NCBI RefSeq assembly: GCF_015070375.1
Contig: NZ_JADCLL010000002.1
Coordinates: 124,001-188,000, forward strand
Direction of reading: 5' to 3'
Origin: Nocardioides kribbensis
GTDB lineage: Bacteria > Actinomycetota > Actinomycetes > Propionibacteriales > Nocardioidaceae
DNA: 64,000 bases
The position numbers were made by a program, and so were the translations under genes. Below are positions 30,334 to 38,397 of the stretch, piece after piece. The notes beneath the pieces are model-generated. The model saw only the letters and a program-made list of their open reading frames with translations. It was not told the DNA's origin and ran no database searches. Position 1 is the stretch's first letter. Each line of letters opens with the position of its first letter.

Positions 30334-31335
30334 GTGGGCGCAATCGGCGACTTCTTCACCTTCATCGCGACCCCGCTCTACTACGCGATCTCGGGCGTGC
30401 TGATCCTGTGGCACAAGCTGTTCACGGCCCTGGGTCTCGACCCGGCCGGTGGTGCCTCGTGGGCGCTGTCGATCGTGGGCCTGACGCTGGTGATCCGCGC
30501 GGCGCTGATCCCGCTGTTCGTCAAGCAGATCAAGTCCAGCCGCAACATGCAGCTGATCCAGCCCAAGGTCAAGGAGCTGCAGAAGAAGTACGGCCACGAC
30601 CGGGAGCGTCTCGCGCAGGAGACGATGAAACTCTACAAGGACACGGGCACCAACCCGTTCGCCTCGTGCCTGCCGATCCTGCTGCAGATGCCGATCTTCT
30701 TCACCCTGTTCCACCTGCTCAACGAGGCCGCGAAGGACTACACGGCCCGCGGCTTCCTGACCAGCACGCTGGCTCGTCAGTTCGGTGACTCGAAGCTCTT
30801 CGGGTCCATCCCCCTGGCCGACAGCTTCTGGGGCTCGGGCGTCTGGCGCGAGGGGGGTGGCGACCTCAGCGTCATGCTCCTGGCGCTCTTCCTGGTGCTC
30901 GCCATGACCGCCACGACGTTCTTCACCCAGCGTCAGCTGATGAGCAAGAACATGCCTGCCGACGCCCTCTCGGGACCCTACGCCCAGCAGCAGAAGCTGC
31001 TGCTCTACGTCCTGCCCGTCGCCTTCGGCCTCGGCGGCGTGGCCTTCCCGATCGGCGTGCTCCTCTACTGGACCACCTCCAACCTGTGGACCATGGGTCA
31101 GCAGTTCTACGTCATCCGCAACAACCCCGCGCCCGGCACGCCGGCCTTCGCGGCCAAGGCGGACCGCGACAAGGCCAAGGCCGCCAAGCACGGCACGGTC
31201 GTCGAGGAGGTGGAGGCGCCCGTCGAGGAGCCCCGCCGTCCCGCCGTGCGGCAGCAGCCCAAGAAGACCACGAAGCAGCAGCGCAAGTCGGGCGGCAGCA
31301 AGCCCGGCGGCGGCACCCAGGGAGGCAAGAAGTGA
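30334..31335 (+). CDS. yidC: Membrane protein insertase YidC
   Basis: An Oxa1-type insertase of 333 residues with five membrane segments, lacking the large periplasmic domain of Gram-negative YidC. Conserved parts are TLVIRAALIPLFVKQIKSSR (with the groove Arg), the cytoplasmic hairpin KVKELQKKYGHDRERLAQE and FASCLPILLQMPIFF. The basic, Lys/Gly-rich C-terminal tail probably contacts the ribosome. GTG start, three bases after the yidD stop. The stop overlaps the jag start (GTGA). Confidence 0.97.
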   Translation: MGAIGDFFTFIATPLYYAISGVLILWHKLFTALGLDPAGGASWALSIVGLTLVIRAALIPLFVKQIKSSRNMQLIQPKVKELQKKYGHDRERLAQETMKLYKDTGTNPFASCLPILLQMPIFFTLFHLLNEAAKDYTARGFLTSTLARQFGDSKLFGSIPLADSFWGSGVWREGGGDLSVMLLALFLVLAMTATTFFTQRQLMSKNMPADALSGPYAQQQKLLLYVLPVAFGLGGVAFPIGVLLYWTTSNLWTMGQQFYVIRNNPAPGTPAFAAKADRDKAKAAKHGTVVEEVEAPVEEPRRPAVRQQPKKTTKQQRKSGGSKPGGGTQGGKK

Positions 31336-31955
31336 CGCAGGAGTCCGCCCAGCAGGAGGCCCTCGAGGGCGAGGAGCAGGCCGCCTCGGCCGACGACGCC
31401 CGGACCTCGACCGTCGCCGGCGTGGAGGAGGTCACCCATGACCTCACCGCCCAGGCGGCCCAGGGGCCCGGCAGCGAGTCGTCGGCCGCCGAGCGTCGCC
31501 TGGCCGAGCTCGAGGCCGAGGGTGACATCGCCGCCGACTACCTCGAGGAGCTCCTCGACATCGCCGACCTCGACGGCGACCTCGACATGGACGTGGAGGG
31601 TGACCGGGCGTCGGTCTCCATCGTCGGTGCCGACCTCAGCCAGCTCGTCGGGCAGCACGGCGAGGTGCTCGACGCCCTGCAGGAGCTGACGCGTCTCGCG
31701 GTCTACCGCGAGACCGGCGAGCGCTCGCGTCTCATGCTGGACATCTCCGGCTTCCGCGCGCAGAAGCGGACCGAGCTGGAGGCCCTCGCGGCCGACAGCG
31801 TGGCGCAGGTGCGCGAGTCCGGGGAGCGTCTCTCGCTGCAGCCGATGTCGCCCTTCGAGCGCAAGGTCGTCCACGACGCGGTCGCCGAGGCCGGGCTGTC
31901 CTCGGAGTCCGAGGGTGTCGAGCCCCGGCGCTACGTGGTGGTGCTGCCGGAGTGA
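31332..31955 (+). CDS. jag: Jag/KhpB-like R3H domain RNA-binding protein
   Basis: A protein of 207 residues with an acidic, low-complexity N-terminus (about 1-65), a KH-like region (about 70-125: SIVGADLSQLVGQHGEVLDALQ in outline) and a C-terminal R3H domain with PMSPFERKVVHDAVAE. Jag/KhpB proteins bind RNA and affect cell shape and division in Gram-positive bacteria. The yidC-jag-rsmG order is conserved. The GTG overlaps the yidC stop. Confidence 0.92.
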   Translation: MTQESAQQEALEGEEQAASADDARTSTVAGVEEVTHDLTAQAAQGPGSESSAAERRLAELEAEGDIAADYLEELLDIADLDGDLDMDVEGDRASVSIVGADLSQLVGQHGEVLDALQELTRLAVYRETGERSRLMLDISGFRAQKRTELEALAADSVAQVRESGERLSLQPMSPFERKVVHDAVAEAGLSSESEGVEPRRYVVVLPE

Positions 31956-32000
31956 CCGTCCACTCCCCCGCCCGCGGTCGGGCCGCCTCGGTGGACCGGC

Positions 32001-32753
32001 GTGTCCGAGGCTGACGTTCCACGTGAAACACCCTCCCCGCCCGACGTGGCCGGGAGGGTGTTCTCGCTCGACCGCCTTCCCCTGGCCGTCCGGCTGTGGG
32101 AGCTGCTGGCCGACGCCGGCGTGGTCCGGGGGCTGATCGGCCCGCGCGAGGTCCCGCGGCTGTGGGACCGCCACCTCCTCAACTGTGCGGTGCTCGCCGA
32201 CGCCCTGCCGGCGGGGTCCTCGGTGTGCGACATCGGGTCCGGGGCCGGCCTGCCCGGGCTCGTGCTCGCAGTGCGGCGGCCCGACCTGAGGCTGACCCTG
32301 GTCGAGCCGTTGCTGCGGCGCACGACGTTCCTCGACGAGGCGGTGGAGGAGCTCGGCCTCGACACCGTGGTCGTGCGCCGTGGACGCGCCGACGACCTCC
32401 ACGGCGAGCAGACCTTCGACGTGGTCACCTCCCGGGCCGTGGCGCCGCTGGAGCGGCTTCTGGGGTGGTCGATGCCCCTGGTGGCGCCGGAGGGCGCCCT
32501 GGTGGCGATGAAGGGGTCCTCGGTGGCCGACGAGGTGGAGGAGGCGCGCGGCGCGCTGCAGCGCTGGGGATGCGCGGAGCCTGAGGTGCTCACGCTGGGA
32601 GCAGGCACCGTTGATCCCCCGACCACGGCCCTCCGGGTGGCCTGGTCCGACCCGGCGACGGTACGTTGGCCTCCTGCGCCGACGCGCGACGAGCCCCGCA
32701 GACCCGCCCGCGGGGCGTCCGCCCGTCGTCGTGGCAGTCGCCGCCCCCGCTGA
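32001..32753 (+). CDS. rsmG: 16S rRNA (guanine-N7) methyltransferase RsmG
   Basis: An AdoMet-dependent methyltransferase of 250 residues modifying the 530-loop guanine of 16S rRNA. Motif I is CDIGSGAGLPGLVLA; VTSRAVAPLERLLGW and AMKGSSVADEV are typical further down. The N-terminal residues VPRET are encoded by a parS site, so the DNA element shapes the protein there. The C-terminal 40 residues are a basic, Arg/Pro-rich extension (PARGASARRRGSRRP). GTG start at 32001. Confidence 0.95.
   Translation: MSEADVPRETPSPPDVAGRVFSLDRLPLAVRLWELLADAGVVRGLIGPREVPRLWDRHLLNCAVLADALPAGSSVCDIGSGAGLPGLVLAVRRPDLRLTLVEPLLRRTTFLDEAVEELGLDTVVVRRGRADDLHGEQTFDVVTSRAVAPLERLLGWSMPLVAPEGALVAMKGSSVADEVEEARGALQRWGCAEPEVLTLGAGTVDPPTTALRVAWSDPATVRWPPAPTRDEPRRPARGASARRRGSRRPR
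32015..32030. promoter_or_regulatory. parS: parS site 1
   Basis: CGTTCCACGTGAAACA matches the consensus TGTTTCACGTGAAACA at 14 of 16 bases. It lies in the first codons of rsmG and is the expected ParB nucleation site for origin segregation. Confidence 0.9.
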
Positions 32754-32765
32754 GGGGCACCGGAG

Positions 32766-32850
32766 TTATCCACCGGGACGCGCCCCTGCATTCCGCCTGT
32801 TCCACGCTCAGAGAGGCCAGTTCTCCACAGATGGCACACCATTCTCCACA
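32766..32850. promoter_or_regulatory. DnaA-box-like cluster before parA
   Basis: TTATCCACC (32766-32774), TTCTCCACA (32821-32829) and TTCTCCACA (32842-32850) lie between the rsmG stop and the parA 5' end, the last inside the presumed parA N-terminus. The TTCTCCACA variant also occurs upstream of dnaA. The spacing suggests real sites, but binding is inferred. Confidence 0.5.
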
Positions 32851-33880
32851 GGGCGTACCGACGTCGTCAGACCAGTCCGTTTCACGTGAAACGGGAGCGG
32901 CGAGCAGCGGCCCCGGGTCCGCGGGGTCGTCGGGCTACACGGTGAGGACGGCGGGCGAGATGGCGGCGTACGAGCCCTCGCTGCACGACGACGCCACTCC
33001 CCTGGCCCGCGCGGCCGAGCACACGGTGCTGGCACGCGAGGGACGGCGCACGGGACCGGCACTCCCCCGGCCCCGTGAGACCCGCGTCTTCGTGGTGGCC
33101 AACCAGAAGGGCGGGGTCGGGAAGACCACCTCCACGGTGAACGTCGCCGCCGCCCTGGCCCAGCTGGGCCAGAAGGTGCTGGTGGTCGACCTCGACCCTC
33201 AGGGCAACGCCTCGACCGCGCTGAACATCGAGCACCGGCGCGGTGTCGCGTCGACCTACGACGCCCTGGTCGACGGCGCTCCCCTGGAGGAGGTCGCCGT
33301 GGCGTGCCCCGACGTGGCGGGCCTCATGGTCGTGCCGGCGACCATCGACCTGGCCGGCGCCGAGATCGAGCTCGTGAGCGTCGTGGCGCGCGAGGGCCGG
33401 CTGCGCAAGGCCATCCACGGCCATCCCCTGGTCGGCAGCCTCGAGGAGATCGGGGACGAGCGCATCGACTACGTGCTCATCGACTGCCCGCCGTCCCTGG
33501 GGCTGCTCACCCTCAACGCCCTGGTCGCCGGGGACGAGATGATGATCCCGATCCAGGCGGAGTACTACGCGCTGGAAGGGCTCGGACAGCTCCTGGAGAC
33601 CGTCGACATGGTGCGCAAGCACCTCAACCCGGAGCTGTCGGTCTCCACCATCCTCATCACCATGTACGACGCGCGCACCCGCCTGGCCGCCGGCGTGGCC
33701 AGCGAGGTGCGCGAGCACTTCGGGGAGCAGGTGCTCCGCACCAACATCCCCCGCTCGGTGCGGGTCTCCGAGGCGCCGTCCTACGCCCAGACCGTGATGA
33801 CCTACGACCCCGGCTCCCCCGGCGCGCTCAGCTACCTGGAGGCGGCCCGGGAGATCGCGACGAAGGCGGTGGCGGTGTGA
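32831..33880 (+). CDS. parA: Chromosome-partitioning ATPase ParA
   Basis: A Walker-type ATPase of 349 residues that moves ParB-parS complexes over the nucleoid. The deviant Walker A is KGGVGKTT (Lys98), with DLDPQGNAST and DCPPSLGLLTLNAL further on. A long N-terminal extension (1-85) carries VSRET, encoded by parS, and the stretch DATPLARAAE, resembling actinobacterial ParA leaders. The ATG at 32831 has no clear ribosome site; GTG 32942 and ATG 32960 are alternatives. The stop overlaps the parB start (GTGA). Confidence 0.94.
   Translation: MAHHSPQGVPTSSDQSVSRETGAASSGPGSAGSSGYTVRTAGEMAAYEPSLHDDATPLARAAEHTVLAREGRRTGPALPRPRETRVFVVANQKGGVGKTTSTVNVAAALAQLGQKVLVVDLDPQGNASTALNIEHRRGVASTYDALVDGAPLEEVAVACPDVAGLMVVPATIDLAGAEIELVSVVAREGRLRKAIHGHPLVGSLEEIGDERIDYVLIDCPPSLGLLTLNALVAGDEMMIPIQAEYYALEGLGQLLETVDMVRKHLNPELSVSTILITMYDARTRLAAGVASEVREHFGEQVLRTNIPRSVRVSEAPSYAQTVMTYDPGSPGALSYLEAAREIATKAVAV
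32878..32893. promoter_or_regulatory. parS: parS site 2
   Basis: CGTTTCACGTGAAACG is a perfect 16-base palindrome matching the parS consensus at 14 positions, with only the outermost bases differing. It lies in the parA 5' coding region. Confidence 0.95.
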
Positions 33881-34929
33881 GCGGCTCCCGGCCTCCCGCG
33901 CGTCGGGGCCTCGGACGCGGCCTGGGCTCGCTGATCCCGACCTCGGCCCCGCCGGCGGAGGCCGACGACGCCTCGACATCCCCTGACGCCAGCCCGGGAC
34001 GCGCCGCCGCGGGCTCGGCCCCGACCCACGCCGTGGACGGCGCGGCGCCCGCGCAGGCCGACGTACGCCGGCCCGCGCCCGGGAGCACCGGTGAGGAGCT
34101 GGCCCCGGTGGCGGGCGCCTACTTCGCCGAGATCCCGCTCGACCAGGTGCACCCCAACCACGCGCAGCCACGGCAGGTCTTCGACGAGGAGGCGATGGCC
34201 GAGCTGGTCCACTCGATCTCCGAGGTCGGGCTGCTGCAGCCCGTGGTGGTGCGGCGCACGGGGTCGGAGTCCTACGAGCTGGTGATGGGGGAGCGGCGCT
34301 GGCGCGCCTCCCAGCAGGCCGGCACGGGCACCATCCCGGCGATCGTGCGCTCCACCGACGACACCGACATGCTGCGCGACGCGCTGCTGGAGAATCTCCA
34401 CCGCAGCCAGCTCAACCCGCTCGAGGAGGCCTCGGCCTACGCCCAGCTCCTCGAGGACTTCGGCTGCACCCACGACGAGCTGGCGCAGCGGATCGGACGC
34501 TCGCGCCCGCAGATCAGCAACACGCTGCGGCTGCTGCGGCTGAGCCCGGCGGTCCAGCGGCGCGTGGCCGCGGGCGTGCTGAGCGCGGGCCACGCCCGCT
34601 CGCTGCTCGCCGTGGCCGACGCCGACGCTCAGGACCGGCTCGCCAGCCGGGTCGTGGCCGAGGGCATCAGCGTGCGCGCGCTGGAGGAGATCGTCGCGCT
34701 GGGGGAGACCGGCGGCGAGGACGAGCCGCGGGTGCGGCGCCGTAAGCCGACGGCACCGGGTCTGGCCGACCTGTCGGACCGGCTGGCCGACCGGCTGGAG
34801 ACCAGGGTGAAGATCGACCTGGGCAAGAGCAAGGGCCGGATCACCGTGGAGTTCGCGACGCTGGAGGACCTGCAGCGGATCATCGACCTCATGGACCCGG
34901 ACGCCTCGACGCCAGCGATTGATCGTTAG
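33877..34929 (+). CDS. parB: Chromosome-partitioning protein ParB
   Basis: A CTPase/DNA clamp of 350 residues that loads at parS and spreads. The N-terminus carries the ParA-contact peptide (RRGLGRGLGSLIP), followed by a variable linker. The core has PNHAQPR, VMGERRWRASQQAG (CTP-binding box), ENLHRSQLNPLEEA and an HTH (ELAQRIGRSRPQISNTLRLL). A C-terminal dimerisation segment ends the protein. GTG start overlaps the parA stop. A 34-base palindrome covers its last codons and stop. Confidence 0.97.
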   Translation: MSGSRPPARRGLGRGLGSLIPTSAPPAEADDASTSPDASPGRAAAGSAPTHAVDGAAPAQADVRRPAPGSTGEELAPVAGAYFAEIPLDQVHPNHAQPRQVFDEEAMAELVHSISEVGLLQPVVVRRTGSESYELVMGERRWRASQQAGTGTIPAIVRSTDDTDMLRDALLENLHRSQLNPLEEASAYAQLLEDFGCTHDELAQRIGRSRPQISNTLRLLRLSPAVQRRVAAGVLSAGHARSLLAVADADAQDRLASRVVAEGISVRALEEIVALGETGGEDEPRVRRRKPTAPGLADLSDRLADRLETRVKIDLGKSKGRITVEFATLEDLQRIIDLMDPDASTPAIDR

Positions 34930-34957
34930 ATCGCTTTGTCGACAAAGCCATCTAACG
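34924..34957. terminator. 34-base near-perfect palindrome at the parB 3' end
   Basis: CGTTAGAT-C-GCTTTGTC faces GACAAAGC-C-ATCTAACG, giving two 17-base arms with a single C/C mismatch and no loop. The local sequence is strikingly AT-rich for this genome. It overlaps the parB stop codon and probably terminates parB and the convergent acyltransferase gene. A protein-binding site is an alternative, since there is no T-run. Confidence 0.55.
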
Positions 34958-35022
34958 ACTTATAGTCAGTGTTAGGCGCGCAGTCAGCGGCCGGAAGGCT
35001 CCGGAGGGGGCTTTCGAGTTCG

Positions 35023-35793
35023 TCAGGAGCGATTCTGAGCGCGCTTCGCCGCGCGCCGCGCCGCGCGATCGCGCTTCTCGGCCGCGTCGAGCTCCTCAGC
35101 GCGCTCGGGAGTGGGCGCCGAACCGCCGTGACGGGCGGGGAGCCACCACGATCCGGGCGGCTGCTCGTCGGCGGGGTAGGCCGCGATGGTCTCGTCGAGC
35201 ATGCGCGACATCACCGAGCGCAGCTCGGCGGTCTCGCCCACGGGGTCGGCACCGGTCGGGTGCAGAGGGGCGCCGACGGTGAGGGCGATGGTCTTGCCGC
35301 GGGAGAAGTCGCGGGGGTGGTCCTTGGTCATCATCCGCTGGGTGCCCCACATGATGACCGGCACCAGCGGCACGCCTGCCTCCGCCGCGATGCGCACCGC
35401 GCCGGACTTGAACTCCTTGAGCTCCATGGAGCGGGAGATGGTGGCCTCGGGGAAGATGCCTACGGCCTCGCCCTCGCGCAGCCGGTCGACGGCGGTGCGG
35501 AACGACGCGACGCCCTCGCCGCGGTCGACCTCGATGTGGTGCAGCGAGCGCATCAGCGGTCCGCCCAGGCGGTGGTCGAAGATCTCCCGCTTGGCCATGA
35601 AGCGCACCAGGCGACCCGACGGGTTGGCGGCCAGGCCGCCGTAGACGAAGTCGACGTAGCCGATGTGGTTGTAGGCCAGCAGCACTCCGCCGCTGCGCGG
35701 CACGTGCTCGGTGCCCGTCATGACGAAGCGCTGCCCGAGCAGCTTGAAGCCGGTCTTGGCCGCGACGATGATCGGCGGGTAGGTGAGGTCCAT
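35023..35793 (-). CDS. 1-acyl-sn-glycerol-3-phosphate acyltransferase family (PlsC)
   Basis: A phospholipid-synthesis acyltransferase of 256 residues. It has a hydrophobic N-terminus, the catalytic NHIGYVDF (His43, Asp48), the acceptor motif FPEATIS and VPLVPVIMWGTQR. The C-terminal 30 residues are strongly basic and Ala-rich (KRDRAARRAAKRAQNRS). The ATG shares one base with the upstream aminotransferase stop (TGATG), so the two form an operon. Confidence 0.92.
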   Translation of the reverse strand: MDLTYPPIIVAAKTGFKLLGQRFVMTGTEHVPRSGGVLLAYNHIGYVDFVYGGLAANPSGRLVRFMAKREIFDHRLGGPLMRSLHHIEVDRGEGVASFRTAVDRLREGEAVGIFPEATISRSMELKEFKSGAVRIAAEAGVPLVPVIMWGTQRMMTKDHPRDFSRGKTIALTVGAPLHPTGADPVGETAELRSVMSRMLDETIAAYPADEQPPGSWWLPARHGGSAPTPERAEELDAAEKRDRAARRAAKRAQNRS

Positions 35794-37112
35794 CAGGACA
35801 GGTCCGTCCCGGGCGCGTCGTAGCCCTGGTAGGGACCGATCCCGCGCTCGGGGGCGGCGGCACCGAAGGTGGCCCGCAGCTCCATCTCGGCCTCGAGCAC
35901 GCCGGCGAGGCGGCGTACGCCCTCGCGGATCCGCTCGGGCGTGGGGTAGCAGAACGACAGCCGCATCGAGCTCGAGCCGTAGCCGTCGGCGAAGAACGCG
36001 GTGCCGGGCACGTAGGCCACCCGGGCGGTCACGGCGCGGGGGAGCATCGACTTCGCGTCGATGCCCGGGGGGAGGGTGAGCCAGACGTAGAACCCGCCGT
36101 CGGGGACGTTCCACTGGCAGGCCGCCGGCATGAGGTCCTCGAGTGCCGAGACCATGGCGTCGCGCCGCTCGCGGTACATCTCCCGGAACTGCTTGATCTG
36201 GCCCTGCCAGTCGTGGTTGGCGAGGTAGGCCGACACCGCCATCTGCGAGAACTGCGGCGGGCACAGCGTCGCGGACTCCTGGGCCAGCACGAGCTTCTCG
36301 CGCACCGGGTGCGGCGCGAGCGCCCACCCGACCCGGAAGCCCGGGGCGAAGGTCTTGGAGAACGACCCGAGGTAGATGACGCCCTCGGCCTCGTCGGCGC
36401 GCAGCGCGCGCATCGGCTCCTGGTCGAAGCCCAGCAGGCCGTAGGGGTTGTCCTCGAGCACCAGGACGCCCTCGCGGCGGCAGATGTCGAGGATGCGGGG
36501 GCGCCGCTCGGCCGAGAGCGTGATGCCGGCGGGGTTGTGGAAGTTGGGGATCGTGTAGAGGAACTTGATCCGGCGACCGGAGGCCTGCACCGAGGCGATG
36601 GCCTGCTCGAGGGCCTCGGGCACGAGCCCGTGGGCGTCCATCTCCACGTGCACGACGTCGGCCTGGTAGGCCTTGAAGACGCCGAGCGCACCGACGTACG
36701 ACGGGGCCTCGCACAGCACGACGTCACCGGGGTCGCAGAAGATCCGCGTGACCAGGTCGACGGCCTGCTGGGAGCCCACGGTGACCACGACGTCGTCGGG
36801 GTGGGCCTCGATGCCCTCGAGGCGCATGACGTCGGTGATCTGCTCGCGCAGCTCCGGCACGCCCTGGCCCGAGCCGTACTGCATCGCGACCGGGCCCTGC
36901 TGGGTCACGAGGTCGCCGATGGCGCTGCTCACGACGTCGAGGGGGAGCCCGGAGATGTTCGGCATGCCGCCGGCGAGGGAGACCACCTCGGGCCTCGACG
37001 CGACGGCGAAGAGAGCTCGGATCTCCGAGGCGGTCATGCCGGCCGTGCGCGCGGCGTATCGGTCGACGTAGGAGTCGAGACGGGACTGTGAGCGCGCAGG
37101 CGTGGATTCCAT
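35793..37112 (-). CDS. PLP-dependent aminotransferase, class I/II fold
   Basis: A fold-type I aminotransferase of 439 residues. MQYGSGQGVPELREQ, PNFHNPAGITLS, LEDNPYG and SFSKTFAPGFR (Schiff-base Lys) are visible. It resembles the 2-aminoadipate/valine-pyruvate and MocR-catalytic-domain group, but has no HTH domain. The substrate is unknown. The ATG at 37112 follows AGAGGGGTC. It is the first gene of an operon with plsC, near parB, an arrangement I cannot tie to one pathway. Confidence 0.9.
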   Translation of the reverse strand: MESTPARSQSRLDSYVDRYAARTAGMTASEIRALFAVASRPEVVSLAGGMPNISGLPLDVVSSAIGDLVTQQGPVAMQYGSGQGVPELREQITDVMRLEGIEAHPDDVVVTVGSQQAVDLVTRIFCDPGDVVLCEAPSYVGALGVFKAYQADVVHVEMDAHGLVPEALEQAIASVQASGRRIKFLYTIPNFHNPAGITLSAERRPRILDICRREGVLVLEDNPYGLLGFDQEPMRALRADEAEGVIYLGSFSKTFAPGFRVGWALAPHPVREKLVLAQESATLCPPQFSQMAVSAYLANHDWQGQIKQFREMYRERRDAMVSALEDLMPAACQWNVPDGGFYVWLTLPPGIDAKSMLPRAVTARVAYVPGTAFFADGYGSSSMRLSFCYPTPERIREGVRRLAGVLEAEMELRATFGAAAPERGIGPYQGYDAPGTDLS

Positions 37113-37265
37113 GACCCCTCTAGCATGAACGATGGAGGCGACTCGCGCACGCGCGGATCGCTGTTCGGTCGGCCACCTTTGCCCTGGCCCGTGACGCGGG
37201 CCTGCGTGGAGGCAGGGTCGAGCGGCCACGAGCCCCGCCCGGTGCGGGGGAGTCCGGGAGGTCCC

Positions 37266-37949
37266 ATGTCGCGCAGGGTCGTGCACCTCACCCTCGACCA
37301 CCTCGCCGCGCTCGACGCGCCGTGCCGCGACTGCGTGTTCTGGCAGCTCGACCCGGTACGGCGCGCCCGCGTCGACCTGGAGGGCGACGCGGGGGAGGAG
37401 AAGCGGGCGTGGCTCTCGGCCGTGCTGCGCGACTGGGGCTCCTGCGGGCGGGTGGTGCTCGTCGAGGGACGGCCCGTGGGCCACGTGGTCTACGCGCCGC
37501 CGGCGCTGCTGCCGAGCGCCGACGCCTTCCCCACCTCGCCGGTCTCGCCCGACGCCGTCCTGCTCGCCTCGGCGTACGTCGACCCCGCGCACGCGGGCGC
37601 CGGGCTGGGCCGGCTGCTCGTGCAGGCGATGGCGCGCGACCTCGTGGAGCGCGGCGGCTACCGCGCGGTCGAGGCCTTCGGCCGGGTCGACGGCCCCGAC
37701 GCGGCGGGCCGGCGAGGACGGCAGTGCCTCCTGCCGGCCGACTTCCTGGGCCGCGTGGGCTTCGGCACACGCCGCGCCCATGGCGGGGTGCCGCGGATGC
37801 GGATGGACCTGCGCTCGGCGCTGACGTGGCGCGACGAGGTCGAGGTGGCGCTGGAGCGGCTGCGCGGGGTGGTGCGCCCCGCGCCCGCGCCGAGCCCGGA
37901 CGCACGCGTCCCCGGCACCCCACGAGGGGTGCCGGGGACGGAGGAGTGA
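37266..37949 (+). CDS. GNAT family N-acetyltransferase
   Basis: An acetyltransferase of 227 residues. The acetyl-CoA motif is LLASAYVDPAHAGAGLGRLLVQAMARDL in outline, with the glycine-rich turn AGAGLGR. A CRDCVFW pair of Cys lies near residue 20. The ATG at 37266 follows GGGAGG; upstream in-frame starts lack homology. The last 14 codons form a perfect terminator hairpin. The substrate is unknown. It converges on trxA. Confidence 0.85.
   Translation: MSRRVVHLTLDHLAALDAPCRDCVFWQLDPVRRARVDLEGDAGEEKRAWLSAVLRDWGSCGRVVLVEGRPVGHVVYAPPALLPSADAFPTSPVSPDAVLLASAYVDPAHAGAGLGRLLVQAMARDLVERGGYRAVEAFGRVDGPDAAGRRGRQCLLPADFLGRVGFGTRRAHGGVPRMRMDLRSALTWRDEVEVALERLRGVVRPAPAPSPDARVPGTPRGVPGTEE
37907..37940. terminator. 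Terminator hairpin inside the 3' end of the GNAT gene
   Basis: A perfect 15-base stem CGTCCCCGGCACCCC pairs with its complement around an ACGA loop. It lies within the coding sequence, nine bases before the stop, and can terminate both this gene and the convergent trxA. Confidence 0.75.
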
Positions 37950-37979
37950 GCCCGCGGCGACCGCGGGTGCTCCGGTGCG

Positions 37980-38309
37980 TCAGGCGTTGATGAAGTCCGA
38001 CAGCTCGTTGAGCAGCGTCGCCTTCGGGCGGGCGCCGACGATGGTCTTGACGACCTCGCCGCCCTGGTAGACGTTGATCGTCGGGATGCCGGTCACGCGG
38101 TAGGACGAGGGCGTGACGGGGTTCTCGTCGACGTTCATCTTCATGAAGGTGATCTTGTCGCCGTGGGCCGTGGCGATCTCGTCGAGGATCGGGGCGACCT
38201 GGCGGCACGGGCCGCACCACTCGGCCCAGAAGTCCACGAGGACCGGCTTGTCGGACTTGAGCACCTGAGCCTCGAACTCGGCGTCGGTGACGGCACTGAT
38301 GTTGGCCAC
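37980..38309 (-). CDS. trxA: Thioredoxin
   Basis: A cytoplasmic disulfide reductase of 109 residues, with active site WCGPC (Cys32, Cys35), VLVDFWAEW before it and the cis-proline loop GIPTINVYQGG. The GTG at 38309 is chosen because the fold begins directly (MANISAVTDAEFEAQV). TrxB precedes it on the same strand after 88 bases, as in the mycobacterial sigM-rsmA-trxB-trxC cluster. Confidence 0.97.
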   Translation of the reverse strand: MANISAVTDAEFEAQVLKSDKPVLVDFWAEWCGPCRQVAPILDEIATAHGDKITFMKMNVDENPVTPSSYRVTGIPTINVYQGGEVVKTIVGARPKATLLNELSDFINA

Positions 38310-38397
38310 GATGATCCCTACTCTCTCTGCTGACGTCTGTGGTGGTGGAACGCGGCGCGCGGGGTGGTTGTTCCCCGCGGCGGCCGCGTGGGGCGGC

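Noticed and set aside
35793-37781. Longer aminotransferase starting near 37781
   Set aside because: The additional 220 residues are antisense to the GNAT gene and carry no fold; ATG 37112 has a ribosome site and starts conserved sequence.
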